Positions 56,291-64,000 of a DNA stretch of 64,000 bases are shown here, piece by piece. A model generated the notes under the pieces. It did no database searches. It worked only from the letters and a program-made list of their open reading frames with translations, and had not been told where the DNA came from. Both the position numbers and the translations under genes were made by a program. Each line of letters opens with the position of its first letter. The stretch's first letter is position 1. Source of the DNA: Limnephilus marmoratus (lineage: Eukaryota; Arthropoda; Insecta; Trichoptera; Limnephilidae); contig OU862913.1 of assembly GCA_917880885.1 (NCBI GenBank), positions 4,898,001 through 4,962,000 on the forward strand, in the 5' to 3' direction.

Positions 56291-56329
56291 CAATTCTAAA
56301 ATCTAAGCTTACTTGCGCATATTGTGTAG

Positions 56330-56805
56330 CCATTTTGCTGATACCCGTCATTTTGACTGATACCTGACATTTGTCTGATTCCCGTCATTTTGACTAATAC
56401 CGGTGATTTTGACTGATTACCCGCCATTTCGGCTGATTCCCGTCAATTTGATTAATACCGGTCATTTTGACTGATTACCCGCCATTTTTGCTGATTCCCG
56501 TCAATTGTAATTGTTACTGTTTCCCATCATTTTGACTGATATTCGCCATTCCGACTAATACCCGTCATTTTTACTGGTTCTCGTCATTTTGACTGATACA
56601 TTTAATTTTTACAGATTTCCGGCATTTTACTGATATCCGTCATTTTGACTGATTCCCATCATTTGACTGTTACCCGTCATTTGACTGATACCCGTCATTT
56701 TGACTGATTCTCGTCATTTTACTGATACCCGTCATTTTGACTGATTCCCGTAATTTGACTGATACCCGTCATTTTGGCCGATACTTATCATTTTAAGTGA
56801 AACAT
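56330..56805. repeat. 18-20-bp minisatellite
   Basis: About 25 diverged copies of CGTCATTTTGACTGATACC / TTCC variants. It ends about 120 bp before the first clip-domain exon of gene 2. Confidence 0.9.
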
Positions 56806-56923
56806 TAATAATTAATTTAAAATCAGCAGAATTTATTTAAACAACAGATTTACTTTATTTTTCGCCCACATTGTTGATCGATTTCTGGTCACGTAATTAC
56901 GTTTCTGTTGTGTTATGTTACAG

Positions 56924-57027
56924 GTGATGCATGCACCATAAAGACCACAGGGCAGAGGGGCAGGTGCCAGCACATAAGCCGGTGTGCAGTAGTTCTTGCT
57001 GAGGCCTTTGAGGGAATACCTCCTCAG
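56924..57027 (+). CDS. Gene 2 exon 2: first half of clip domain 1
   Basis: A 104-nt exon, phase 1 in and phase 0 out, between the acceptor GTTATGTTACAG and the donor GTGAAG. It encodes GDACTIKTTGQRGRCQHISR, then CAVVLAEAFEGIPPQ: clip cysteines 1-3 with spacing C-x10-C-x5-C. The exon at 60889 supplies cysteines 4-6. Clip domains regulate activation and interactions of haemolymph proteases; the PPQ.C.F pattern recalls group C (snake-like) clip domains. Same length and cysteine spacing as the exon at 61042. Confidence 0.8.
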
Positions 57028-57079
57028 GTGAAGTCGCAACTCACTTACATCAGCCAGTAACCAGTAGCCAGTAGTCATA

Positions 57080-57250
57080 TTGCCTGCTTTTATACATCCA
57101 GAATACCTGGAAAAAAGCCTCGACTCTGTGTGGAAACGAGCGGTCCGTTTGATAGATTCTCCTATCTCAGGGTTTCCCAACCAGTGGTCCGCAAGAGGCT
57201 AGAAGCTGGTCCGCGATGGTCCGCCGCGCCGGTCAATAAGCGAGCAAGCG
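57080..57250. pseudogene. CR1-like LINE scrap and a hAT-like end
   Basis: 57095-57165 (TCCAGAATACCTGGAAAAAA, CGAGCGGTCCGTTTGATAGA) matches the CR1-like LINE. At 57166 it is cut by CAGGGTTTCCCAACCAGTGG, a sequence like hAT ends; the other end was not found. Confidence 0.5.
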
Positions 57251-57339
57251 CGCGGGCGGTCCCTGGTCGAGAAGTCTGAATAAAATAATATTCCATGTAT
57301 CATTATTGTACCTTGTGTTCAGTGGCCATTAGGCCATCC

Positions 57340-57575
57340 CATACTACCCCGTTCTACCCCCTCCGTTGTGGTAAATATTCTACTAGAACCCGTCTCACCT
57401 ATCCCATTCCGCCCCCTCCGTTTTGGTAAGTATTCTGTTAGAACCCGTCCCACCCTATCCCATTCCACCCCCTCCGTTTTGGTAAGTATTCTGTTAGAAC
57501 CCGTCCCACCCTATCCCATTCCACCCCCTCCGTTTTGGTAAGTATTCTGTTAAAACCCGTCCCACCCTATCCTAT
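57340..57575. repeat. 56-bp minisatellite, about four copies
   Basis: Unit CCGTTTTGGTAAGTATTCTG ... CCCATTCCACCCCCT; starts at 57363, 57418, 57474 and 57530. It lies in intron 2 of gene 2. Confidence 0.9.
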
Positions 57576-57604
57576 ACAGTTGACATTTGCCACACGAGAA
57601 CGGA

Positions 57605-58310
57605 TCATTTTATTTATTTTATTTTATTTATTATAGATAGATACGAAAGAAAGTACGAATTACATAGAAGGAAGCTTTGCCTGTCCAACTAGGAAAGTTT
57701 CCCGTTCCAGAACAGACAAATTGACAGGTTTATGTAGTTCAGATTATTCATTACATAATTACAAAGCCAAAAAAATAGGAAAAATAACCTGGTAGCATAT
57801 ATTATATTATATTCGGATTTACCGAAGTTGGAGGAATTACAATAAGATTTACAACATAAAGAGATGAAGTTTTGTGTTAGGTTATGTGTTTAGAAGTGTG
57901 AACTTATAATACATGGTACCTACACTTATAAGAGAATCAACATTAAAATTTACAATAGTAGATATATAATTTATGAATGTAATAATATAAATGTTTTTTT
58001 AATTATTTATGCGCTGTTACTACAACGAGTAATAAACTATGTGCAAACATGATTATTTACACTGATTTGAAACATGTTTTCGGTACATATTAAATTATAC
58101 GACAATACGAATATACACTGCGCTCATGTCATGAACTACTCCTTCTAAAATATGAGAACAATAATTATAGATATATTATGTAGAAATATGAATGTGAATA
58201 GAAACTATGAATATAAATAAATAGTAAGTGCTACTTTGGTATCAGTGTAGTGAAGTTGGTACATTACTTCGTACGTCATACAAGTTGTGTTATGTATTGT
58301 TTATTTATTA
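57605..58310 (-). mobile_element. LINE 3' tail fragment
   Basis: Starts with a TTTA run and GCCTGTCCAACTAGGAAAGT, the block shared with 5575 and 26070. The remainder is AT-rich without coding sequence. Confidence 0.55.
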
Positions 58311-60256
58311 CTAGCTGACCCGGCGAACTTCGTCCCGCCTCAGAATCAATAACTGTTGTGTTAACTTATTAGCGGAATTAATTTAATTTTTTAAAATTAA
58401 AATGAATTAAGAAATGTAATTCACGTGGCAGCAAGGCATTTGCTTTATTAAAGCGAATGGAAATGATTCACGTGGAATTATTGTACTACTTTTTGTTAAA
58501 CTATTTACTGGAGGGGTTGCACTTGGGTCGATTCCCTTCATTGAAGCACCTCGTGATATTAAGACATTTTTCGTTTTGTCACTACTCATTACCGATAATC
58601 AGCAATTGCTTGGAGAAATCTTCGACAGATGGATTGGGTTGTTTAGCAATGCAACTCGCATATGTATCGTCAGTTGAAGTTTCTTCACAGAGTCGATGAT
58701 TTGAGGAAATTTATTTCATCGGCAGCGGTCGATCTTGGAATGACTGGTAGTGTTTGGTGGAAATCGCCAGAAAGTAGAATCATTGCACCTCCAAAACATT
58801 TTAAGTCATTACGCAGATCTTTCATAGTTCGATTGAGTGCTTCCAATGCGCTTTTGTGCGTCATTATGCATTCATACCAGATGATGATTTTACTTGCTAC
58901 CAAAACTTTGGCCATTGTTGAGTGTTTCGTAATGTTTCATATTCGTATTTCGGTCGTTTGAAGGTTTAACAGCAATTTCAATGCTGAATGAGCTGTTCGA
59001 TATCCTTCTAGCAACGTGGCCGCTATTCCTGAAGAAGCGAGTGCTACAGCAATTTCGGTTCTCGCACGAACGGTGACCAAAATCAATGACATGAGGAATG
59101 TCTTTCCAGTTCCTCCGGGCGCACCGAGAAAAAATAAGCCACCATTTCCATCATAAATTGCCTGATTAACATATCGTGCATTTCGAACTGATTGGTTCAA
59201 TGCATCTTGATTATATTCACGCTCAAGTTCCAATTCTTGATTGAAAGCATCGTTCATTCCATGATCTGGCGTTGGTATTCAAAACTTGACTAAGAAACTG
59301 CCGCACATGAGGTAACACATGTCTTCGATCAAAAACAAAGTCTGGTTATGTATATCCTCATTTACCTCGAGATCAGGATTCCCTGAAATGAAACGAATTC
59401 GATATAAAATATCATCCTTGTCATCTTTGTACTTGTTCCATAATTCACGTAGATTCGATGGGAAACATGTCGAAATAATGATAGCAAATAATGATATCAA
59501 ATAATGTGCGTATCAGACTTGGAGATGCAGAAACAATGCTTCAGTGATTGTCATGTCCCAATGAATATCTTTTTCAAGCAAATTGACCTGCTGACATGCA
59601 ACACGAAATGTTGGGCACACAACACCATTGACTTGTGATTTAAACAATGTCGGCCCACGAACATTCAACAGCAACAACCCAAAGTAGAAGCATTCGTCAC
59701 TTTTTAGATGAACTGTGTAGTTTGAACGCCAAAAACTGCCATATCGCTGAATTTTGTGACAAATTTGCAGATGTATTTGATTGACTTAATCGAATTGCAA
59801 TACTCCACGTTACAATGCGCCTTGAATGTTTTGGTGGCTGTTTTCCTGGAGTTGTGCAGACATACGTTCACAATTTGTCTCATTTTCGACTGTTGACATT
59901 TAGTGTGTAAGAAAGAGAGGCAGCATTATGTATTTAAGAACAAAAGCAAAACAGTCAGCACACTGACATTTGACGTTTTTGAATTTTTGGAATTCATTCA
60001 ATACTCAATATTATACCTACCTACCACAATATTCCTGCAGCTCTTTCAAAATGTGTAAATTCGTTCCATACTAAATGTATGAGGAAAGGAATTTTCTTCA
60101 TAACTTTCGTTTTCGTGAATTTTTGCGATGTTTTAATAGTTATTATGTTATCCGGGGCGGAGACAAATCCAACAAATCAAAGATCATCAAAATCGGTCCA
60201 GCCGTTCTCGAGTTATAAATAGTGTAACTAACCCGACTTTGTTTTATATATTAAGA
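58311..60256 (-). mobile_element. Helitron with helicase remnants, intact ends
   Basis: On the minus strand it starts A|TCTTAATATATAAAACAAAG (60256) and ends GTTCGCCGGGTCAG CTAG|T (58311-58314). 1,946 bp; derived from an autonomous element by internal loss, since only the helicase part of RepHel is recognisable. Confidence 0.85.
58407..59890 (-). pseudogene. Helitron RepHel, PIF1-like helicase part
   Basis: Minus-strand pieces: around 59700-59540 (CPTFRVACQQVNLLEKDIHW, a Helitron-type linker), 59500-59279 (FPSNLRELWNKYKDD), 59257-58937 with the Walker A FLGAPGGTGKTFL and ASSGIAATLL, and 58915-58685 with LLSGDFHQTLPVIPR. A last piece, 58589-58407, is of the helicase C-terminal type. Stops separate the pieces, and the Rep (HUH) domain is missing, so the copy cannot move by itself. 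Confidence 0.85.
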
Positions 60257-60279
60257 TAAATCATCACCGCTATAAGGTA

Positions 60280-60585
60280 CCAAGATCCACACAGCGAATC
60301 TTAATGTTAGTTAATGTTAGCGACGTGCGTGTGTGGCGCCTTATAGTAGTGATGTACTCGGAAATTGAACACGAACTTGTTTTTGAGTTCAACATGCTCG
60401 GCTGCGGATCGATTTGCCGACCTCTGTGTTTCATCCCTCCTACATTATGGGTCTCTTCAAGATCCAGGTTCACTTCTTCATTTCCAGAAAATGCCCTTCA
60501 CACAGCATCCCCAAATATGACATAGGCTCTGGGGGAAATTATTTTCCTCAGACCTCCTTTGTGGAATTAATGTAAAAATCTCAAA
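60280..60585 (+). pseudogene. CR1-like LINE 3' end
   Basis: Reads (in shifted frames) SVFHPSYIMGLFKIQVH and ends with GGGGGAAATTATTTTCCTCA and TTAATGTAAAAA, the shared tail of this LINE family. It abuts the Helitron. Confidence 0.7.
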
Positions 60586-60888
60586 ATACATTTTTTTTTT
60601 AAATTATGATTCCCATAAATCACAAACTTATAAACAATTAATACATATAAGAAAATACTTATAATATTTATAAAAATGTAAGAATTAATTAATTAATGAA
60701 TAGAAGGTAGGTGCGCTGCGCAGAACAGCGGTGAAGATCGCGTCAATGAGGAGAGACTCTTTCAAGAATCAATAGGATTTTCCCCGGATATATGAGAGCT
60801 CCCTAATCTGTTTATATTCCTTTTCGTATTATTTAAAATTGTATATTTAGTTAATACCAAAATGATCATTTATATGAATTGTTTTCAG
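60586..60888. other. Intron 2 end of gene 2
   Basis: AT-rich; supplies the acceptor TGAATTGTTTTCAG. Nothing else recognised. Confidence 0.4.
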
Positions 60889-60949
60889 GTATGCACTTTT
60901 GAGGGCACCGTGGCGATTGTCTGCTGTCCGCTTATCAAGATAGCTGAAG
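60889..60949 (+). CDS. Gene 2 exon 3: second half of clip domain 1
   Basis: A 61-nt exon, phase 0 in, phase 1 out. It encodes VCTFEGTVAIVCCPLIKIAE and closes the clip domain with cysteines 4-6 (C-x9-CC). The donor used here is GTACAG (60950). A stronger GTAAGT lies at 60978, but splicing from it into the next exon would create a stop at once, so 60949 is preferred. Confidence 0.78.
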
Positions 60950-61041
60950 GTACAGTACTCGATATAATTAGGCGATGGTAAGTTTGATAGGCTCCCCCAT
61001 GTGACCGTGACCGTGAGCCTGATGTGTCTGTGTGCTTGTAG

Positions 61042-61145
61042 GTGACAGCTGCATCATGGAGGGATCACACAATTCTGGGGCGTGCACGCGACTTGCAGAC
61101 TGCCGGGTTGCAATCCTTGCTGCCAATAAGGGCATCGTACCACAG
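61042..61145 (+). CDS. Gene 2 exon 4: first half of clip domain 2
   Basis: A 104-nt exon after the acceptor GTGTGCTTGTAG, ending at the donor GTAAAC. It encodes GDSCIMEGSHNSGACTRLAD, then CRVAILAANKGIVPQ. Same length, same phases and same C-x10-C-x5-C spacing as exon 2, so it is a duplicated clip-domain half; its partner with cysteines 4-6 must lie beyond 61146, and I did not find it before 64000. Intron 3 is only 92 bp. Double clip domains are known in some lepidopteran prophenoloxidase-activating proteases, but the subgroup cannot be named from this part. Confidence 0.8.
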
Positions 61146-61162
61146 GTAAACAACAGAATTAC

Positions 61163-61382
61163 TTATTATTTTTAATTGTAAAACTAACGTTTTTAAGACA
61201 AGATTTTTTATGCATAGCACAAAGGGTAACAATTATTATAAGCAATAATTATCATATAATAAGCAGTAATTGTTGAATGAAACACTAGCATGATAATTAT
61301 TGCTTATAATAATTGTTACCCTTTGTGCTATGCATAAAAAATCTTGTCTTAAAAACGTTAGTTTTACAATTAAAAATAATAA
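61163..61382. repeat. Perfect 93-bp inverted repeat with 34-bp spacer
   Basis: Left arm ends AAGCAATAATTATCAT, right arm begins ATGATAATTATTGCTT; no mismatch was seen over the arms. Confidence 0.9.
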
Positions 61383-61734
61383 TTAATATTTGACAAGTTT
61401 AAGTATTTCCCCAATAAAATGAAGACATAATTTGTCTCGACGCCACCTAGCGAGGGAGTTAACACTTACAATGTTTCTCTCGCAAAAATAAAGTTGGTTG
61501 TTTTCAGGTGGAAAAAAAATATAATAAGCAGTAATTGTTGAATGAAACACTAGCATATATTGAATCATTTGGCGGGTATGAGATAAGCCGCCATAGCTCA
61601 GTGGTCAAGAGCAATCGACCGGCAATCGAGAGGACACGGGTTCAAGTCCCGTTGGCGTCATGTATCTTTTCTCGGAAGAATTTTCAATGTGGATGAGTGT
61701 TTCAGGCTGATAATTATTGCTTATAATAATTGTT
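61164..61734. mobile_element. Inserted element with palindrome and tRNA-like core
   Basis: Bracketed by a 12-bp direct repeat AACAGAATTACT (61152-61163 and 61735-61746), as expected for a target duplication. The left part is a perfect inverted repeat (arms 61163-61255 and 61290-61382). The middle part shows CTCGACGCCACCTAGCGAGG; the right part repeats the palindrome's spacer (61521-61557) and, at the end, a piece of its arm (61708-61734). It starts 18 nt after the exon 4 donor. Class unknown. Confidence 0.65.
61587..61660 (+). tRNA. tRNA-like cloverleaf (74 nt), possibly SINE head or relic
   Basis: Acceptor GCCGCCA / TGGCGTC (6 of 7 pairs), D arm GCTC...GAGC, anticodon stem TCGA/TCGA with 7-nt loop CCGGCAA, 5-nt variable region, T arm ACGGG-TTCAAGT-CCCGT. 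A box TAGCTCAGTGG and B box GGTTCAAGTCC are good. The anticodon would be GGC, but position 33 is C where U is near-universal, so function is doubtful. Confidence 0.5.
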
Positions 61735-61746
61735 AACAGAATTACT

Positions 61747-62165
61747 GCCTAACACCTTCCAGTCAATTATTTCTAATACTTTTGTTGCATTCTAAGAAGA
61801 TACGGCAGGGTTATTTCATTTTTTCCCCTTTTCTAGACAGAATTTTGTTAAATTTACTGGCATTGATTATTTATGTGTCATTTTGACGGGTAATTAAAAT
61901 GTAGTTTGTTAAATGAAACGGATCCCCTTGTATTCCAAATCGATGGATTTTCATTAAGATTTAGTTATTAGATCTACAAATCCGGTTTGGCGGGACTTTT
62001 CATATATTGTAAGACAGCAGACTAGAACTAGTTTTGGGATTATCTCTATGGTAACTTCCTAGTCGAACAGCCAATCAGTGTTTCTTTCAGTGGTCTCTTT
62101 GTACAAAATCCATGCATTCATTGAAATTAGAAGGTCGACGCAGAAAGTAGATTAAGTTATACATA
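61747..62165. other. Intron sequence of gene 2
   Basis: No exon with the CC-P end of a clip domain was seen. Otherwise unremarkable. Confidence 0.35.
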
Positions 62166-62167
62166 CT

Positions 62168-62350
62168 CGCAGGGCCGTAGCCAGGGTTGAATATAAGATA
62201 GGGCAACGGTAATTATAAGTAGGGCGCAAGTAAAAATGTAACTTGAGTTGATCTTGGGGGGGGGGGGGGGAGGGGGTAGCCCGCCCCGGGCGGCACTTTT
62301 AAGAGGCGGCAAAATTTCCCAATAAATATTATTAATATCTTGTAAATTTT
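62168..62350. repeat. Transposon-end-like debris with poly-G
   Basis: CAGGGCCGTAGCCAGGG resembles DNA transposon ends; followed by a run of about 15 G (62255-62270) and CCGCCCCGGGCGGCAC. It borders the LINE. Confidence 0.4.
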
Positions 62351-63850
62351 TTAACAATTTCGTTTCATATGATTCCCTCAATATTACTTAAAAACTGTGT
62401 TCATGTTCTAGCTCTTCCTATTACTATAATTTTCAATTTATCTTTATCTACAGGTTGTTTTCCTGAAATTTGGAAAAGTAGCTTTATAACACCTATTTTT
62501 AAAAAAGGAGATAAAAGTCAAATTGAAAATTATAGACCCATATGTATTATGTCTACCTAAACTTTTTGAAAAGATTATATTAAGTAAAATCATGCATCAA
62601 ATTAAACCACTTATATCAATATTTCAACATGGTTTCATGCCAGGTAGATCTACGTCATCTAATTTATTGCTTTATGAAAATTTTATTTCTAATGCACTTT
62701 CCAAGGGTCTTCAAGTTGACACTATTTATACTGATTTTAGCAAAGCCTTTGATACTGTTTCTCATCGCATTTTAATGGAAAAATTAAAACACTTGGGAAT
62801 AAGCGGCAACTTTCTCGAATGGCTTAGAAGCTACTTATCAAATAGAAAACTATCTGTAAAAATTAACTCCACAACTTCATACACTTTTACTGTCTTTAGT
62901 GGGGTCCCCCAAGGTTCCCACCTAGGACCAATTCTTTTCCTACTATTTATTAACGACATTTCATTAATTTTCGATAATATTCACTTTCTTCTATTTGCCG
63001 ACGATCTAAAGATGTTTAAATCGATTGAAAATTCTTCTGATTGTTTAATTCTACAAATGAACTTAAATAAACTTTATGAATGGTGCATCGCAAACAAATT
63101 ATATCTTAATATCAACAAATGCCAAACGATTATTTGACTATACAATTTATTAGAAACCCCTTTATTATTTGACTATACAATTAACAATGCCACTCTAAAA
63201 AGAGTCTTTGAATTCAACGACCTTGGCGTTATCTTTGACTCCAAATTACGCTTCTTTAATCACATTACTAGCATTACCAGTAAGGGATTACAAATGCTTG
63301 GATTTATTCTCAGAATCGCTAAAGACTTTAATAACATAAAAACCATAAAACTACTATAAACGTCTTTGGTTAGAAGTCAGGTTGAATACAATTCAAGCAT
63401 TTGGAGTCCTCATTTCAACTCTCATTGTTCACAAATTGAAAAAATTCAAAATAAAATTTTACGTTTTATTAATTTCAAAATAGGTTTTCCTATTATTGAA
63501 ATCAATTATGTCAATTTACGCAGTAAACTTAACTTACCGAAATTATCTGAAAGGCGAAAAATATTTGATCTCCTTTTATTACATAAATTTGTTCATTCAA
63601 GGTTGGACTGCCCTGACGCTATAAACTTGTTATCCTTACATATACCTCCAAAATATACTAGACGAAATATTTTATTTTACAACAATAACTTCGCCACGAA
63701 TTCTGTGATGGAAAGAATACACAGGTTGGGCAATGAACTAACTGATGTCGCTGACATTTTTAATTTAAATTTCGATACATTTAAAGCCACCACTTTTTAG
63801 ATGTAAATAATGAATGAGAAATCATTTTATTTTATTTCGATTTTCTTTTG
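62351..63850 (+). pseudogene. LINE reverse transcriptase, 5'-truncated
   Basis: Frames 62369-62560, 62523-63137 and 63366-63800. Motifs: FKKGDKSQIENYRPICIMST, QHGFMPGRSTSSNLLLYENF, DFSKAFDTVSHRILM, SGVPQGSHLGPILFLLFIND, LLFADDLKMFKS, SQVEYNSSIWSPHFNSHC. Same family as 52405-54165. Frame breaks near 62555, 63135 and 63358. Confidence 0.88.
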
Positions 63851-64000
63851 TTTGTTGTTTTTTTTTTATTGGTCTTATTCCAAAAGCATACTAATGTGTA
63901 ATGTGTTTTGTGTAATGTGTTTTGATTATTTTTAATGTTTTTGTTGCTCGTAGGTATATGAATTGTTATAACTACGAGTTCTCTAAAGTCATCCATGTGG

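Overview
This window is eukaryotic nuclear DNA from an arthropod, most likely an insect and plausibly a lepidopteran. The reasons are GT-AG introns, clip-domain serine protease exons, many Helitrons, BEL/Pao, CsRn1-like and mag-like LTR retrotransposons, a mariner of the type common in insects, and several Jockey/CR1/RTE-like LINE families. The order-level call is inference from family knowledge; no search was run. No rRNA, operon, CRISPR array or prokaryotic gene organisation was seen.

Host genes. The only host coding sequence I can support is five short exons, all on the + strand. An orphan exon (22853-22987) reads as the segment of an S1 serine protease just before the active-site GDSGGP block, so it should belong to an upstream protease gene ('gene 1'). 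A second gene ('gene 2') starts at 44280 with a signal peptide exon. It continues with a complete clip domain split over two exons (56924-57027 and 60889-60949) and the first half of a second clip domain (61042-61145), then runs off the window. Intron phases and cysteine spacing agree throughout. This looks like a tandem pair of clip-domain proteases, the second with at least two clip domains, of the kind that work in haemolymph cascades (melanisation, Toll).

Mobile elements, left to right: an open BEL/Pao gag-protease frame (1-2114, minus); a CR1-type 3' tail (3600-4310); a LINE with a repeat-rich 3' UTR (5507-8775); a SINE and Helitrons (9023-10042) with a complete but broken CsRn1-like element nested inside (10043-14896); LINE debris; a short hAT (17626-18455); an RTE 3' end (18525-19380); a long-TIR transposon with 8-bp target duplication (20196-22212); a LINE broken by three later insertions (24276-27440); a gypsy whose 3' LTR was hit by a young mag-like gypsy with identical LTRs (27883-35163); a mariner fragment; Helitrons; a near full-length two-ORF LINE (36778-41432); and a CR1-like LINE (41560-43010). 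Intron 1 of gene 2 (44350-56923) holds a candidate MITE, a 53-bp satellite, Helitrons, an IS630-type transposase fragment, a LINE, and a Helitron loaded with arrays of heat-shock-element motifs. Introns 2-4 hold minisatellites, a Helitron with a PIF1 helicase fragment, and a 571-bp insertion with a perfect 93-bp palindrome and a tRNA cloverleaf.

How it fits together: nothing here looks like an operon or a cooperating gene set apart from the protease pair. The most notable structures are the heat-shock-element-rich Helitron inside a putative immune-protease intron, the palindrome/tRNA insertion 18 nt after a splice donor, the symmetric clip-exon duplication, and the nested young gypsy.
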